Source: Arthrobacter globiformis (GTDB taxonomy: Bacteria; Actinomycetota; Actinomycetes; Actinomycetales; Micrococcaceae). From it: a stretch of 64,000 bases of DNA. A model generated the notes under the pieces. That model made no database searches. It was given only the letters and a program-made list of their open reading frames with translations, and was not told the DNA's origin. The stretch spans positions 186,001 to 250,000 of the forward strand of contig NZ_JAUSXI010000001.1 in the NCBI RefSeq assembly GCF_030815865.1, read 5' to 3'. Each line of letters opens with the position of its first letter. Position 1 is the stretch's first letter. Both the position numbers and the translations under genes were made by a program. Positions 8,859-17,603 of the stretch are shown one piece after another.

Positions 8859-9737
8859 CTAGACGTCCCGTTTCTTCAGCAGGATCATGGCCAGGACCAT
8901 CGGCACCACCACCCAGGCGCCCAGCACGAGGGCCGCGTGCCAGACCTCGAGCGTGTCCGGGACGTGCTCCACGGCGGTCAGCGGGGTGATCGTGTTTCCG
9001 GGGAGGTACTTTCGGGCCTCCTCGAAGAAGTCGCCCGGAATGAGCTGGAACGCGATCGGTGCTACGAAGAACAGGCCCACGAGGGCCATGATGCCGCCGG
9101 CAGAATTCCGCAGCAGCGTGCCGAGTGCCATGCCGATTGCGGCCACCGCGGCCACATAGGCGCTGGTGACGAGCAGCAGCTTGACCGACTGCGGGCTTGC
9201 AAGATCCAGCTTGAGACCGAAGTTGTGCAGGATCGGCACCGACACCAGGCCGGCAATGTAGGTGGACACCGCCGTCAGGACAAAGGCGCTGACCACGACC
9301 ACCACAAGCTTCGCGATGAACGCAGGGAGCCGCTTGGGCACCGCCGCGAAGGTCGAGCGGGCCATGCCGGTGGTGAACTCCGAGCTCATGAGCAGGACGC
9401 CCAGTGAGCCCAGGATCAGCTGCGCGAATGCCGCGCCGGAGGTGGGGACCGTGACGGCGAGGTCGCCGCCCTGTGCCGCAATGGCTTCTGCTGCCCCGGG
9501 GTCGGAGCTGGCCTGGTCCGCGAACTGTCCTGTTCCCCAGGCAGACAGGGCACCGAAACCAACCATGACGACGGCCGTCGAGGCGAGCAGGATCACCGTG
9601 GACAGGAGCGTACGGAACTTGATGAATTCCGAATTGAGGACCCGGAAGAAGCTTGGGCCAGGCCCCGGGCTTGCTGCATTGCGGGTGGCGGCGCGGCCAG
9701 GACCGGCGGCAGGCTGAATGGAAGTGGATGTGCTCAT
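8859..9737 (-). CDS. ABC-2 type transporter permease
   Basis: This 292-residue membrane subunit has about six hydrophobic helices after a short cytoplasmic N-terminus (start MSTSTSIQP). The arrangement, a long extracellular loop after helix 1 and FRVLNSEFIKFRTLLST before it, is typical of ABC-2 permeases paired with a DrrA/BcrA-like ATPase. GGAGG lies 11 bases before the ATG. It begins 4 bases after the ATPase gene stop and is followed 19 bases on by the sensor kinase gene. The substrate, perhaps a peptide or antimicrobial, is not evident. Confidence 0.88.
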   Translation of the reverse strand: MSTSTSIQPAAGPGRAATRNAASPGPGPSFFRVLNSEFIKFRTLLSTVILLASTAVVMVGFGALSAWGTGQFADQASSDPGAAEAIAAQGGDLAVTVPTSGAAFAQLILGSLGVLLMSSEFTTGMARSTFAAVPKRLPAFIAKLVVVVVSAFVLTAVSTYIAGLVSVPILHNFGLKLDLASPQSVKLLLVTSAYVAAVAAIGMALGTLLRNSAGGIMALVGLFFVAPIAFQLIPGDFFEEARKYLPGNTITPLTAVEHVPDTLEVWHAALVLGAWVVVPMVLAMILLKKRDV

Positions 9738-9741
9738 GGCG

Positions 9742-10686
9742 TCAGTTGCCTCCGGACTGGGCGGAAACCGGGGCTCCCGTGGTGATGAGCGAGTGGTATT
9801 CGACCTCGTCCTTGGTCAGCTCCATGTAGGCCTCTTCGAGGCTCGCCTGGAGCGGGGTGAGTTCGTAGATCAGAACCTGGTTATCCAGGGCGCTGCGGGC
9901 GATCTGGCGGGGATCAAGGCCTGTGACCTCAAGGAGTTCGTGGTCCTGCAGCTCCACTGAGACGCCTGTTCCGGCGAGTACGTGCATGAGCCGGTCCGGC
10001 TGGTCCGAGCGCACACGCGTCCGGCTCTGCCCCTTGCCCGTGATGATGTCCTTGATAGGTGCGTCCGCAATAATCTTTCCGCGGCCGATCACGATCAGGT
10101 GGTCGGCGGTCAGGGCCATCTCGCTCATAAGGTGGCTGGACAGGAACACCGTGCGCCCCTCGGAGGCCAGGAACTTCACAAGGTTCCGCACCCAGACCAC
10201 GCCTTCCGGATCGAGACCGTTGACGGGTTCGTCCAAAATGATGGTCTGCGGGTCGCCCAGGAGGGCGGCGGCGATACCCAGCCGCTGGCCCATGCCAAGG
10301 GAGAAGCCCTTAACCTTTTTCCGGGCCACGTCCGCGAGGCCTGTCATATCAATGACCTCGTGCACCCGCTTCCGCGGGATGCTGTGCGTGGCGGCCATGG
10401 CCAGCAGGTGGTTGTACGCTGAGCGGCTGGTGTGGACCGCCTTGGCGTCGAGCAGCGCCCCGATTTCCCGCAGCGGTGCCGCGTGCCGGGCGAACGGGAC
10501 ACCGTTGACGGTGACCGTTCCCGCCGTCGGGGTGTCCAGGCCCATGATCATGCGCATGGTGGTTGACTTGCCGGCCCCATTGGGTCCCAGGAAGCCGGTG
10601 ACCTGGCCGGCTTGAACGGTGAAACTGACGCCGCCGACGGCGGTTTTATCGCCGTAGACCTTTGTCAGGCCTTCTGCCTCAATCAT
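9742..10686 (-). CDS. ABC transporter ATP-binding protein
   Basis: This 314-residue nucleotide-binding subunit of a drug/peptide-type exporter has Walker A GPNGAGKSTT (about residues 38-47) and a slightly variant signature (LGMGQRLGIA). Walker B and the catalytic Glu are in TIILDEPVNGLDPEG. A C-terminal extension of about 90 residues is typical of BcrA/DrrA-like subunits. I start at ATG 10686, preceded by AAGGA at 8 bases, rather than at the ATG 18 bases upstream. It is first in ATPase-permease-kinase-regulator. Such clusters often sense and export cell-envelope-active compounds; that role is inferred. Confidence 0.92.
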   Translation of the reverse strand: MIEAEGLTKVYGDKTAVGGVSFTVQAGQVTGFLGPNGAGKSTTMRMIMGLDTPTAGTVTVNGVPFARHAAPLREIGALLDAKAVHTSRSAYNHLLAMAATHSIPRKRVHEVIDMTGLADVARKKVKGFSLGMGQRLGIAAALLGDPQTIILDEPVNGLDPEGVVWVRNLVKFLASEGRTVFLSSHLMSEMALTADHLIVIGRGKIIADAPIKDIITGKGQSRTRVRSDQPDRLMHVLAGTGVSVELQDHELLEVTGLDPRQIARSALDNQVLIYELTPLQASLEEAYMELTKDEVEYHSLITTGAPVSAQSGGN

Positions 10687-10830
10687 GGAAGCTTTCCTTT
10701 GCATAGCTGCTGGCGTGCTGTCTGGTGTGCACGTTCCACGCTACCTACGCCGCCTGCCGAATTCGCCGGTCTCAGGGATGATTCAGGGGCTAATCAGGGT
10801 TTCCGGGCGTCATCCGGTGGGATGAGGCCC

Positions 10831-12333
10831 TCAACTGTCTTCCCTGGGTGAGTAGTAGCGCAGGGCCGCCCGCTTCAGGCTGAACTCGACGGCCCGGACG
10901 CCGGGCATGGCTTCGCCGTCCACCGCAAGCACCATGGGGGCCGTGCCGCACTCCACGCGCACACGGGTGGCTTCGGCGAGGTGGGTAATCCGGGACGTCG
11001 CCACCGTGCCGGTCAGCACGGACCACAGCATGCGCAGCCGCGCAAACGACTCGTCGGCGGTCATCATCCTGATGTCAAGCACGCCGTCGTCCAGCACCGG
11101 CCGGACGAGCGGGGCGTGGTCCCTCGGGTAGTAGCGGCCGCGGCCCAGGTACATGATCCAGAGCCGGTGCCGGACGCCATTGACGATCAGCGTGATCGGT
11201 TTCTCCACGGCGAAGGTGCGGAACATCGCCACGACGCCGGCGAGCGGCTTTCCCAGGGTGGGCTGCAGCTGTTCACGGCGCCGCACCAGGTTCGGGTACA
11301 GTCCGATGCTCGCGGTGTTGAGCATGATGAGCTCCACCTTTTCCGGATCGTCCGCGAGCCCGCGTTCAACAGCGACGGCGCCCACGTCGGCCAGCGCCGC
11401 CTCGCCGCTTTCGGCTGCGGCTGCCGCCTCCACCAGGGAGGGCGTGCCGACGTCCCGGGCGAAGTGGTTGAGGGTTCCGCCGGCCAGTACCAGCAACGGA
11501 AGTTCATGCTCGACGGCGGCTGCGGCGGCAGTGCCCACAGTTCCGTCTCCGCCCCACACCCCGAGTGCGCGGATGCCCGGAATGGTGGCTGCCTCCGCCA
11601 TCCGCTGGGCTACATCGTCCTCGGGTGCCATGAGTGTTATGTGCGCAAGCGGGAATACTTCCTTCAGGGCTGCTGCAGTTTCCTCGGTAAAGGAGCCGCC
11701 CAGGGTGTTCACGGCGATACTCAGGCCCTCGCCTTGAGGAACTTTGGCCGCTTCCACTCGCCGCCTGGAGGTAGCCGGCATGGGTGGCCGGACAGGCCAC
11801 CACGTTCTCGTCACGAGGGCCGCGCCGGCCCCGATCGCGGAACCGAACAGCACATCCGAGGGCCAGTGGGCGCCTGTATGCACTCTGGAGTATGCAACGG
11901 CCGCGGCCACGGGGGCCACGATTGCTCCCAGTGCCGGCTGCACCATTCCGGTGCCCAAGGCGAATGCCACTGCTGAGGCCGAGTGGCCCGACGGCATGGA
12001 CGAACTGGTGGGCTGGGGATGGACGAAGCGGAAGACCGGCAGATGCTCAGGCAGTGGCCGGGCGCGGGGAAGCAGGGTTTTGAAAACGAGGTTCGTCACG
12101 GCGGAGGCCACACCCTGTGCCAGCAACCCATGGACCGCGGCGCGCCTGGTGCGTCCCGGAATGGCAGCAGCCACGGCCGCTACGCCAAACCACAGCTTTC
12201 CTTTGTTGGCCGAAGCCGAGAGCCGCCGGAAGAATGTGTCATGGTGTCCGCCCGGAAAGCCTGAGACGGCCCGCATCAGCGTGCGGTCGAGGGCGGCGAC
12301 CCAGCCGGGTCCGCGGCGCAGCATTCGTCGCAT
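10831..12333 (-). CDS. PAP2 phosphatase fused to diacylglycerol kinase-like domain
   Basis: The 500-residue protein joins two lipid enzymes. The N-terminal half has PAP2 motifs: KTLLPRARP, PSGHSAS and SRVHTGAHWPSDV (about residues 85-170), with membrane helices. The C-terminal half (about 200-500) is a diacylglycerol/sphingosine-kinase catalytic domain with the nucleotide-binding GGDGTVG and the LAGGTLNHFARD segment. The fusion suggests dephosphorylation and phosphorylation of lipids at the membrane, for example undecaprenyl or phosphatidic substrates. The exact substrates are unknown. The start ATG follows GGTGGGGAA. Confidence 0.88.
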   Translation of the reverse strand: MRRMLRRGPGWVAALDRTLMRAVSGFPGGHHDTFFRRLSASANKGKLWFGVAAVAAAIPGRTRRAAVHGLLAQGVASAVTNLVFKTLLPRARPLPEHLPVFRFVHPQPTSSSMPSGHSASAVAFALGTGMVQPALGAIVAPVAAAVAYSRVHTGAHWPSDVLFGSAIGAGAALVTRTWWPVRPPMPATSRRRVEAAKVPQGEGLSIAVNTLGGSFTEETAAALKEVFPLAHITLMAPEDDVAQRMAEAATIPGIRALGVWGGDGTVGTAAAAAVEHELPLLVLAGGTLNHFARDVGTPSLVEAAAAAESGEAALADVGAVAVERGLADDPEKVELIMLNTASIGLYPNLVRRREQLQPTLGKPLAGVVAMFRTFAVEKPITLIVNGVRHRLWIMYLGRGRYYPRDHAPLVRPVLDDGVLDIRMMTADESFARLRMLWSVLTGTVATSRITHLAEATRVRVECGTAPMVLAVDGEAMPGVRAVEFSLKRAALRYYSPREDS

Positions 12334-12396
12334 TTCCCCACCCTACCGCCCGGTACAAGGGTGTGTTCGCGCCACGGCAGATTTCTTCCCGGAAGA

Positions 12397-13593
12397 TCAT
12401 TCCCTGACGGGAAGGGGTTTGGCGGCGCCGGCGAGCAGCAGGGCAACCAGGATGGGCACACCAATGGCCAGCAGTGCCAGGTGGATTCCGGTCAGGTCCC
12501 CCAGGTAGCCCAGCAGCGGGGGACCGGCCAGGAAGGCGATGTAGCCGATGGTAGAAACCACCGACACCCTGGCCGCCGCGTGCCGCGGATCATCCGCCGC
12601 TGCCGACATTCCCATCGGAAACGCCAAGGCAGCCCCCACTCCCCACAGCGCTGCGCCAACAGCAGCCAGCCAGAGATTCCCGGCGAACACGAACAGGCTC
12701 AGGCCGGCCGCGGCGGCGGCCATGCTTCCCCGGAGCACTGCCACCCGGCCGTACTTGTCGATGACGGTGCCGCCGAAGAAGCGCATGGCGGTCATGGCCA
12801 GCACGAAGAGTGCGAAAAGGAGGGCGCCGGCCGACTCGGAGGTGCCCAGACCGTCCACGGCCGCCTTCGCGATCCAGTCGTTGCCCGCACCCTCGGTCAG
12901 GGTGGCACCGAGGACTACCACGCCTATCAGCAGGGTGCGGCCGTCCCGCCACGCCGAGGGTCCGCGGGCCGCCTTGGCTTCGCCGTCGGCGGGTTGTTCG
13001 GGAGCGGTGTGGGGGAGGAAGTAGCGGGGCACCACGAACGTCAGCACCGCCACCGAGGCGGCGATGACCAGCAGGTGCTGGGGAAGGCCAACACCCAGAC
13101 CGGACAGGCCTGCCCCGATCAGGGCGCCCACGAAGGCGCCGCCGCTGAAGGCCGCATGGAACTTGGGCATCACGGTCTTGCGGAGCCGGTGTTCGACGTC
13201 GGCCCCCTCAACGTTCTGGGACACATCCCACAGCCCGATCCCGATGCCGAAGAAGAAGAGCGAGGCGGCGGTGCCGGGCACCGACTCGGCGAGCAGCGAC
13301 GCAGCGATTCCCACCCCCGCCAGCGCGGCAAGGAAGCCGCTGGCCCGGACGGTGTTGGCGGTGCCGATGCGGGTGATGACGTGTCCGGCGGTGGGAAGCG
13401 CGATCAGCGAGCCGACGGCGGTGCACAGCAACAGCGTTCCCATCTGCCCGGACGAGATACCCAGGATCTCCGTGACAGCCGGAATGCGGGCTGCCCAGCT
13501 CGCAAAGACCAGGCCGTTTGCACCGAAAATTATGAACGTGGCCAAGGCGGCGGCGGAGACCTGCCGGCCGGCGAGTTGCTGGGTTGAGGTCAT
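12397..13593 (-). CDS. MFS transporter
   Basis: This 398-residue major facilitator protein has twelve predicted helices in two halves around a short central loop (about residues 190-210, AEQPADGEAKAARG-like region). The helix-2/3 loop motif is degenerate (GHVITRIG). The overall form, with an early FASWAARIPAV, resembles the fucose/sugar-permease-like branch of uncharacterised actinobacterial carriers. The substrate cannot be told. No clear Shine-Dalgarno sequence precedes the ATG at 13593. It stands alone between the PAP2 fusion and a short repeat. Confidence 0.85.
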   Translation of the reverse strand: MTSTQQLAGRQVSAAALATFIIFGANGLVFASWAARIPAVTEILGISSGQMGTLLLCTAVGSLIALPTAGHVITRIGTANTVRASGFLAALAGVGIAASLLAESVPGTAASLFFFGIGIGLWDVSQNVEGADVEHRLRKTVMPKFHAAFSGGAFVGALIGAGLSGLGVGLPQHLLVIAASVAVLTFVVPRYFLPHTAPEQPADGEAKAARGPSAWRDGRTLLIGVVVLGATLTEGAGNDWIAKAAVDGLGTSESAGALLFALFVLAMTAMRFFGGTVIDKYGRVAVLRGSMAAAAAGLSLFVFAGNLWLAAVGAALWGVGAALAFPMGMSAAADDPRHAAARVSVVSTIGYIAFLAGPPLLGYLGDLTGIHLALLAIGVPILVALLLAGAAKPLPVRE

Positions 13594-13675
13594 TCGACAA
13601 CTCTAATGCCGCCGCCGGATAGGCCCTGCCCCGCCGGATTCGCCCTCCCCGCTGGTTGTGCCCTCCCCGCCGGTT

Positions 13676-13714
13676 GAGCTTGTCGAAACCACTGATCTCG
13701 ACAAGCTCGATCAG
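13676..13714. repeat. REP-like palindromic intergenic element
   Basis: An 11-bp inverted repeat (gagcttgtcga at 13676-13686, tcgacaagctc at 13698-13708) is interleaved with ctgatc/gatcag (13692-13697, 13709-13714). A related form occurs at about 54494-54513 (tttcgacgggctcaacc). Short GGTTGAGCTTGTCGAAACC-type palindromes are dispersed in intergenic regions of many Arthrobacter-like genomes, from memory. It lies between the convergent-side end of the ABC-F gene and the MFS start. Confidence 0.6.
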
Positions 13715-13726
13715 CGACCAGCTCAA

Positions 13727-15409
13727 TCAGCGGGCGCGCTCCACCCGCTTCTCGTCCCAGACGGGTTCGGCGGACTCGTACACCTTGCCGTCGGAGCCGA
13801 AGACCAGGAAGCGGTCAAACGTCCGTGCGAACCAGCGGTCGTGGGTGACGGCCAGGACTGTGCCCTCGAAGTGGTCGATGGCCCGCTCCAGCGCCTCGGC
13901 CGAGTGCAGGTCGAGGTTGTCGGTGGGCTCATCCAGCAGGAGCAGCGTGGCACCGGAAAGCTGCAGCAGCAGGATCTGGAACCGTGCCTGCTGACCGCCG
14001 GAGAGCGACTCGTACTTTTGCTCCGACTGTCCCGCAAGGCCATAGCCGTCCAGGGCGCCGGCAGCGGCTTCGCGGCCGAGCCCGGAGCGGTGCTCGTCCC
14101 CGCGGTGCAGGATCTCCAGCAGGGTCTTGCCCAGAAGGTCGGGCCGGACGTGGGTCTGTGCGAAGAACCCGGGGCGGATGCGGGCGCCGAGTTTCACGGT
14201 GCCTTCGTGGGGCACTTCGGCGATTTCGACGTCGGACACCGGGAGGTGTTCCCGTTCCGGGTCGGTGCCGCCGGTGGCGAGCAGCCGCAGGAAGTGCGAC
14301 TTGCCGGAGCCGTTGGAGCCCAGCACGCCCACCCTGTCTCCGAACCAGACCTCGGTAGAGAAGGCCTTCATGAGGCCGGTCAGCTCCAGCTTTTCGGCCA
14401 CGATGGCGCGCTTGGCGGTGCGGCCGCCCTTGAGCCTCATCTGGACGTTCTGCTCGATCGGCAGGGCTTCCGGCGGCCCTGCCTCAAGGAACTTGGCCAG
14501 GCGGGTCTGGGCTGCGTGGTAGCGGTTGGCCATGTCCGAGCGGAAGGCCGCCTTGTTCTTGTACATGTTGACGAGTTCCTTGAGCTTTGCGTGCTCCTCG
14601 TCCCAGCGCTTGCGCAGCTCCTCAAAGCGCGCGTTACGGTCCGCCCGCGCCTCGACGTAAGACCCGAAGCCGCCGCCGTGGATCCACGCTCCGGCCCCGT
14701 TGATGCCCGGCTCGAGCGTGATGATGCGGCCGGCGGCATTGTTCAGCAGCTCCCGGTCGTGGCTGATGAAGAAGACGGTTTTCTTCGATTCGTTGAGCTT
14801 GTCCTCGAGCCAGCGCTTGCCCGGGACGTCGAGGTAGTTGTCCGGTTCGTCGAGGAGCAGGAGTTCGTCGGGACCGGCGAAGAGTGCCTCCAGCACCAGC
14901 CGCTTCTGCTCGCCGCCGGACAGCGTGGAAGCGCGGCGGTGCTGGGCGCGGTCAAAGGGAAGGCCCAGAGCGGCCATGCACACCTCGTCCCAGACCGTCT
15001 CGACGTCGTACCCGCCGGCGTCTCCCCAGTCCACGATCGCCTGGGCGTACCGCATCTGGGTGGGCTCGTCGTCGTGCTCCAGCATGGCGAGCTCGGCCTC
15101 ATCCACGGCGCGGGCCGCGTCCGCCAGCGCCGGAGGTGCGGCAGATACGAGGAGGTCGCGGACCGTGGAGTCGTCCCGGACCTGCCCCACGAACTGCCGC
15201 ATGATGCCCATGTTTCCGGAGCGGCCGATCACGCCTTCGTCCGGGGTCAGGTCACCGGCGATGATGCGGAACAGGGTGGTTTTGCCCGTTCCGTTGGGTC
15301 CGATGAGCGCCGTCTTGGTGCCGTCCGGGACCTTGAAGGTCACCCCGTTGAGCAGCTGGGTGCCGTCGGAGAGGAAGTAGTCAATGCCGGAAACGTCAAT
15401 ATGGGCCAC
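13727..15409 (-). CDS. ABC-F family ATPase
   Basis: This soluble 560-residue protein has two ABC modules and no membrane domain. Walker A motifs are GPNGTGKTT and GSNGSGKSH; signatures are LSGGEQKRL and LSGGQQARF; Walker B regions are LLLLDEPDNYLD and LLLLDEPTDNLD. A charged linker between modules (about residues 225-310) matches the ABC-F P-site tRNA-interaction arm. Such proteins act on ribosomes as translation or antibiotic-protection factors. I set the start at GTG 15409, with GGGAG nine bases upstream. The upstream ATG at 15430 adds residues that overlap the binding site. Confidence 0.9.
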   Translation of the reverse strand: MAHIDVSGIDYFLSDGTQLLNGVTFKVPDGTKTALIGPNGTGKTTLFRIIAGDLTPDEGVIGRSGNMGIMRQFVGQVRDDSTVRDLLVSAAPPALADAARAVDEAELAMLEHDDEPTQMRYAQAIVDWGDAGGYDVETVWDEVCMAALGLPFDRAQHRRASTLSGGEQKRLVLEALFAGPDELLLLDEPDNYLDVPGKRWLEDKLNESKKTVFFISHDRELLNNAAGRIITLEPGINGAGAWIHGGGFGSYVEARADRNARFEELRKRWDEEHAKLKELVNMYKNKAAFRSDMANRYHAAQTRLAKFLEAGPPEALPIEQNVQMRLKGGRTAKRAIVAEKLELTGLMKAFSTEVWFGDRVGVLGSNGSGKSHFLRLLATGGTDPEREHLPVSDVEIAEVPHEGTVKLGARIRPGFFAQTHVRPDLLGKTLLEILHRGDEHRSGLGREAAAGALDGYGLAGQSEQKYESLSGGQQARFQILLLQLSGATLLLLDEPTDNLDLHSAEALERAIDHFEGTVLAVTHDRWFARTFDRFLVFGSDGKVYESAEPVWDEKRVERAR

Positions 15410-15459
15410 CGGGCAATTCTCCCACGCCATGCCCGCCGGAGTTTTTGTACAGCGAAGCG

Positions 15460-17445
15460 TTAGCCGGCGGCCGTCAGGAACTTCTTCAGCAGCGGGCCGG
15501 AGGTGGTGGCGCCGAGCCCGCCGTCCTCAACGAACACGGCAACGGCCAGGTCCCCGTGCACGGCGATGATCCAGGCGTGTGTCTTGGGCGGGTTGGCGTT
15601 GCCGAACTCGGCGGTTCCCGTTTTGGCACCCACGGGTTCGCCGGGCACGTCGGCCAGGAATCCGGCGTGGCCGGACGTCACCACTGCACGCATCATGTCT
15701 GAGAGGGCCGCGGCCTCCGCTTTGGTGACGGGTGTCTGGGCCGTCTTGGCTGGGGCTTCCGCTGTGACGGTCGACGACGGGGCGGAACCTTCCGCGGTCG
15801 GCGCCGGGCTGGCCGGTGACGTTGCGGGAGCCGTCTCCTCCACCAGGATCGGGGACACGGGCGAGCCTTTCGCCACCGAGCCTGCCATCACGGCTGCTGA
15901 CAGCGGGGACATCAGCACCCGGCCCTGGCCGATCATGGCTGCCGCATGTTCAGTCCCTTCGGCCTCCCCGGGAACGGAGCCAAGGAACGCCTCGGCGCCC
16001 AGCTTCGGCGCCTCCACTGCCACCCCGAGGGAGGTGGCGGCCGACTCCAGCTGGGCCTGGGTGACCTTGTCCCGGGCGGCAATGAAGGCGGTGTTGCAGG
16101 AGTGGGCAAAGGCGTCACGCAGGGTCACGGATCCGAGGAAGTCCTTGGGATAACCCTCGGCGTTCTTGAATTTCCTGCCGTCGACGGTGAGCGTGGGCGT
16201 GCATTCGACAGTGGAATCGGGGGTGGCTCCGTTTCGCATCATGGCGAGGGAGTCCACCACCTTAAAGGTGGATCCCGGCGCGTACTGGCCGAGCATGGCG
16301 GTGTTGTAGCCGTTGCTTCCGGGTCCGGACGCGGCGGCCAGAACCGCTCCACTGGACGGCCGGAGCGCCACGATGGCGGACGCCGGCTTGATGTCGGCAA
16401 GGGTGTCCTCGGCGAGCTGCTGCAGCTTCGTGTCGAGGGTTGTGTGCAACGGCGTGCCGGGAACACCCTGCACCTCAAAGACGGTGCGCCGCGGGTCCGT
16501 GGGGGCGGCCTGGATTTCTTCCCGGGTCAGATCGGCGCGCTGCACACGGACGACAGTGCCGTCCGTGCCGCGGAGCTGGGCATCGTACTGCTGCTGGAGT
16601 CCGCCGGTGCCGATGACGTCACCGGCGGTCAGGGTGCCGTTGGACTTTTCAATCTGCTCTGCGCTGGCTTCGCCCACTGTGCCAAGGACAGCCCGGGCGA
16701 AGTTCCGCGTCGGTGCCAGCGGCAGTTCGTCCGGGATGGCCCGGCCACCGGGGATGGCCTCGATCTCGGCGTCGGTCACGGCGCGGTCGCTGGTGTTGCG
16801 CAGGGTGATGGCGGGAACGAACGCTTCCGCACCGGATGCCGCCACCTGCTGCACGTAGCCCCCGGGATCCACGCCCACCAGCCTGGCGAGCTTGGTGGCT
16901 GAATCTGCGGCATCGGCGCCGCCCAGCTGGGGCTTGTCGATGCCAACTTTAATCACAGGGCGCAACGTAACGAGCTTCTGGTTGCCGGCACCGAGAATGT
17001 CGGCGCGCGGGGACGATTGGGTGGCCTTGCTGAGAATCTCCCCTTCGGCCAGGTTCGGGACCAGTAGCCCGGGCGACCAGACAGTAAGCCACTTGTCGCC
17101 GGATTTCCGCAGGTTGGCCGAGACGGTGTACTTCCACTCGCCGGTGGAAATCTTCCAGCTGTAGTTCAGCGGGATCCGGGCGGTGTCCCCGTCGAGCGTC
17201 GGCTCGCCCGCTTCGACGGAGGGCTTGGCCGGCGCCAGCGCCTTGAAGACCTGGTTGAGCTGGTCGTTGGCCACTGCCGAGTCGCGGCCGTCGAAGGCCA
17301 CCGGGCGGAGGTCGAGGCCGGCGACGGCGGAGGCCAGTTGCTTCGCCGCGGCTTCCGCGCCGCCGCGGCCGTCGTCGCAGGCCACCAGTGAGCCGCTGAG
17401 TATGAGACCGGCTAGGACAAGTGAAAGTTTTTTAGTGTTCCCCAC
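15460..17445 (-). CDS. Penicillin-binding lipoprotein with NTF2-like (MecA_N) domain
   Basis: The 661-residue transpeptidase has a lipoprotein signal (KKLSLVLAGLILSGSLVAC, Cys lipobox), a MecA-type NTF2-like domain (about residues 30-135), a PBP-dimer region and a C-terminal transpeptidase. The active-site triad motifs are present: GSTFK (nucleophile Ser), SCN and KTGTAEF. It should cross-link peptidoglycan outside the membrane. A low-complexity Ala/Pro/Thr insert (about 560-600) precedes the KTG box. I chose GTG 17445 because GGGGGA lies about 10 bases upstream and the signal peptide starts there. MecA_N PBPs can have low beta-lactam affinity; resistance is not shown here. Confidence 0.9.
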   Translation of the reverse strand: MGNTKKLSLVLAGLILSGSLVACDDGRGGAEAAAKQLASAVAGLDLRPVAFDGRDSAVANDQLNQVFKALAPAKPSVEAGEPTLDGDTARIPLNYSWKISTGEWKYTVSANLRKSGDKWLTVWSPGLLVPNLAEGEILSKATQSSPRADILGAGNQKLVTLRPVIKVGIDKPQLGGADAADSATKLARLVGVDPGGYVQQVAASGAEAFVPAITLRNTSDRAVTDAEIEAIPGGRAIPDELPLAPTRNFARAVLGTVGEASAEQIEKSNGTLTAGDVIGTGGLQQQYDAQLRGTDGTVVRVQRADLTREEIQAAPTDPRRTVFEVQGVPGTPLHTTLDTKLQQLAEDTLADIKPASAIVALRPSSGAVLAAASGPGSNGYNTAMLGQYAPGSTFKVVDSLAMMRNGATPDSTVECTPTLTVDGRKFKNAEGYPKDFLGSVTLRDAFAHSCNTAFIAARDKVTQAQLESAATSLGVAVEAPKLGAEAFLGSVPGEAEGTEHAAAMIGQGRVLMSPLSAAVMAGSVAKGSPVSPILVEETAPATSPASPAPTAEGSAPSSTVTAEAPAKTAQTPVTKAEAAALSDMMRAVVTSGHAGFLADVPGEPVGAKTGTAEFGNANPPKTHAWIIAVHGDLAVAVFVEDGGLGATTSGPLLKKFLTAAG

Positions 17446-17603
17446 TGCGTTATTATCCCCCGGCGGCTGCCCCGCGCCAGCCACGCCACAGCTGCGCCGC
17501 AACCCCGCCCCGCTTCAGCGCACGAACACGGTCACTTTCGGCCCCGTGCGCCCGCTGTCAGCGGGGCTCAAGTCTCCCTTCGCGATCGTGGGAGGAGCGC
17601 CGG

